14,877 nt of DNA from Hyphomicrobiales bacterium (lineage in GTDB: Bacteria > Pseudomonadota > Alphaproteobacteria > Rhizobiales > Devosiaceae): positions 1-14,877 of the forward strand of contig WFOP01000231.1 in assembly GCA_015487985.1 (NCBI GenBank). The letters run 5' to 3'. Below are positions 13,290 to 14,877 of this stretch, in pieces (position 1 is the first letter of the stretch; each line of letters starts with the position of its first letter). The notes beneath the pieces were generated by a model that saw nothing but the letters and a program-made list of their open reading frames with translations, had not been told where the DNA came from and made no database searches. The position numbers and the translations under genes were made by a program.

Positions 13290-14066
13290 GTGAATTTTTC
13301 AGAACGGCAAGAAGACATTTTGGCAATGATCCGCACCAATGGTCGTGTCGAAGTAGAAAAGTTAGCCTCGGTATATGGAATAACAACTCAAACCATTCGG
13401 CGTGACTTAAGCGCACTGTGTGAACGCGGATTGGCCATGCGCACACACGGGGGGGCGAAGCTGGCGCCAACGGTTTCCAATTATGGCTATCAGGAACGAC
13501 GCCGCTTCAAGAGTGAGGAAAAAGAAAAACTGGGGAATCTGACAGCAACCCTGATTCCCAATGATTGTTCTGTCCTGTTGAATATCGGCACCACGACCGA
13601 ACAGGTCGCCCGTGCATTGAGCAAGCACGAAGACTTAATCCTTGCGTCAAATAATATCAATATTATCAACATGATGACCGAATCCAAGGTGAAAGAGCTT
13701 ATCATGGTGGGTGGCTCCGTCAGAAAAGCAGACGGTGCAATTGTGGGGGGGGATGCAGTTGAAACGATTTCGCGCTACAAGTTTGACTTTGCCATAATTG
13801 GCACTTCCGCACTGGATGATGATGGCGCTGTTCTTGACTTTGACTCTCGGGAGGTTCTGGTCGCCAGACAAATTCTTCGCAATGCACGGACCAAGATTCT
13901 TGTTTGTGATTCAAGTAAATTTCAACGCTCGGCTTCGGTACGGGTTTGCAGCATCGGGGACCTGGACTATTTTGTAACTGACGCCGAACCACCTGCAGCC
14001 TTTCGCAATATTGCTGAAAGCCACGGGACCCGAATATTGGTCTTAGAGAACACGAATGCAAAATGA
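13290..14066 (+). CDS. glpR: DeoR-family glycerol regulon repressor
   Basis: A 258-residue DeoR-family regulator. The N-terminal HTH is typical: RQEDILAMIRTNGRVEVEKL, then the recognition helix TTQTIRRDLSALCERG and the family landmark RTHGGA (about residues 52-57). The C-terminal DeoRC sensor domain has IGTTTEQVARAL (phosphate-binding loop), VGGSVRKADGAIVGG, FDFAIIGTSALDDDGAVLDFD and LVCDSSKF. By family precedent the ligand is a phosphorylated intermediate such as glycerol-3-phosphate, which releases DNA. The start is GTG at 13290, preceded by GGTGAAG; its first residues align with the family N-terminus. It is divergent from glpV and overlaps glpD by 11 bases, so it shares a transcript with glpD and likely regulates both arms, including itself. 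Confidence 0.93.
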   Translation: MNFSERQEDILAMIRTNGRVEVEKLASVYGITTQTIRRDLSALCERGLAMRTHGGAKLAPTVSNYGYQERRRFKSEEKEKLGNLTATLIPNDCSVLLNIGTTTEQVARALSKHEDLILASNNINIINMMTESKVKELIMVGGSVRKADGAIVGGDAVETISRYKFDFAIIGTSALDDDGAVLDFDSREVLVARQILRNARTKILVCDSSKFQRSASVRVCSIGDLDYFVTDAEPPAAFRNIAESHGTRILVLENTNAK

Positions 14067-14877
14067 CCCCTCAGATACAAAAAGTTCAATTGAACCTTAT
14101 GATCTGATTGTTATCGGCGGCGGGATAAATGGTTGTGGTATTTCCAGGGATGCCAGCGGTCGCGGACTGAAAGTTTTATTATGCGAAAAGGGTGATTTGG
14201 CAGAGGCCACGTCATCGGCGGCGACAAAACTGTTTCATGGCGGATTGCGTTATCTTGAGTATTTTGAGTTTCGCCTTGTGCGCGAAGCGCTGATCGAACG
14301 TGAGGTTCTATTGCGCAATATGCCCCATATATCGTGGCCCATGCGTTTTGTTTTGCCCATTGATCCAACGCTGCGATACAAGAATGATACATCGCGCCTT
14401 GGCAAGTTCCTCAAAGCCACAATGCCGTTTCTGAAGGGACGGCGCCCGGCATGGCTAATTCGAATTGGGCTTTGGGCATACGATCACCTGGGGGGGCGCA
14501 AAATATTACCCGGAACACGGGTGCTCAATTTGAAAAAACACGTTGCGGGCAGCGTGTTAAAATCAAAATTCAAACGGGCATTTGAATATTCTGATTGTTG
14601 GGTCGATGACTCCCGTCTTGTTGTTTTGAATGCACGGGATGCGGCGAAACGGGGGGCCAGAATTTGCACGCAAACTTTTTGTGAAAGCGCCTTCAGGGGA
14701 AAAGATTACTGGCATGTAAAATTGAAAGATGTGCATAGCGGGGACACACGCGAGGTTTTAGCCAGGGGAATTGTTAATGCGGGGGGACCGTGGGTCGAAG
14801 AAATTTTAACCGGACGCTTGAAACAAAATTCAAATGACAGCATTCGTCTGGTGCGCGGTTCGCACATAGTTTTGAAC
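14056..14877 (+). CDS. glpD: Glycerol-3-phosphate dehydrogenase, N-terminal part (runs off window)
   Basis: The first 274 residues of the FAD-dependent aerobic enzyme that oxidises glycerol-3-phosphate to dihydroxyacetone phosphate at the membrane, passing electrons to quinone. The family is about 500 residues long, so roughly half is seen. The FAD-binding motif DLIVIGGGINGCGISRDA occurs at about 16-33, followed by CEKGDLAEATSSAATKLFHG, GLRYLEYFEFRLVREALIER (GlpD signature), LWAYDHLGGRKILPGTR and the second FAD contact GIVNAGGPWVEE. The ATG at 14056 lies inside the last codons of glpR, which suggests translational coupling; no separate promoter is visible. No frame damage is seen in the visible part. 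Confidence 0.96.
   Translation, partial: MQNDPSDTKSSIEPYDLIVIGGGINGCGISRDASGRGLKVLLCEKGDLAEATSSAATKLFHGGLRYLEYFEFRLVREALIEREVLLRNMPHISWPMRFVLPIDPTLRYKNDTSRLGKFLKATMPFLKGRRPAWLIRIGLWAYDHLGGRKILPGTRVLNLKKHVAGSVLKSKFKRAFEYSDCWVDDSRLVVLNARDAAKRGARICTQTFCESAFRGKDYWHVKLKDVHSGDTREVLARGIVNAGGPWVEEILTGRLKQNSNDSIRLVRGSHIVLN

Noticed and set aside
1..14877. Search by eye for CRISPR arrays, tRNAs, insertion sequences, phage genes or a dedicated invertase
   Set aside because: No regular spaced repeats, tRNA-like folds, transposase or recombinase frames were seen; in particular no invertase gene that might act on the cobS segment.

Overview
The window looks like chromosomal DNA of an alphaproteobacterium, most likely Hyphomicrobiales-like. 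The support is a rhizobial-type glycerol ABC transporter cluster (glpV, S, T, P, Q, U) beside glpR and glpD, an alphaproteobacterial 6-TM sensor kinase, a divergent cobT/cobS pair, and a membrane-anchored aspartic protease of the TIGR02281 type. Base composition is moderate and coding is dense, with several ATGA-type overlaps. No tRNA, rRNA, insertion sequence, phage gene or CRISPR array was seen. Species cannot be named from the sequence alone.

Layout. 1-271 (-): N-terminal part of an Lrp/AsnC regulator, preceded by its own promoter and a near-perfect Lrp-type palindrome. 394-969 (-): membrane-anchored staphylococcal-nuclease-like protein. 1070-2620 (+): membrane sensor histidine kinase. 2640-3674 (-) and 3684-4544 (+): the divergent cobalamin lower-ligand genes cobT and cobS. 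4578-5264 (+): membrane aspartic protease with a TTG start. 5339-5725 (+): DUF302 protein. 5726-6730 (-): tRNA-dihydrouridine synthase DusA, meeting the DUF302 gene stop-to-stop with no spacer. 6731-7178: a decayed stretch holding a 25-codon LysR stub and a possible C-terminal gene relic. 7179-13137 (-): the glycerol importer operon glpV-S-T-P-Q-U. 13290 to the end (+): glpR overlapping glpD, which runs off the window.

How the genes work together. GlpV would bind glycerol in the periplasm. GlpP and GlpQ form the channel, GlpS and GlpT the ATPase pair, and GlpU is the small membrane partner. Glycerol is then phosphorylated by a kinase not in this window and oxidised by GlpD. GlpR, a DeoR-family regulator, sits at the divergent control region and probably represses both arms until a phosphorylated intermediate appears. 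CobT activates the lower-ligand base and CobS joins it to cobinamide-GDP, completing adenosylcobalamin.

The most striking observation is in cobS. A 78-bp segment bounded by 8-bp inverted repeats is backwards relative to the rest of the gene. As given, it encodes a hydrophilic stretch where CobS has a conserved membrane helix. Reverse-complementing exactly this segment keeps the frame and restores the expected helix and the TG..xEDGLAD junction. It is either a genuine micro-inversion (reversible switch or recent mutation) or an assembly or amplification artefact; read data would tell. Other points of note are an ATPase pair whose sequence defects all fall on one composite ATP site, and two hairpins after glpV.
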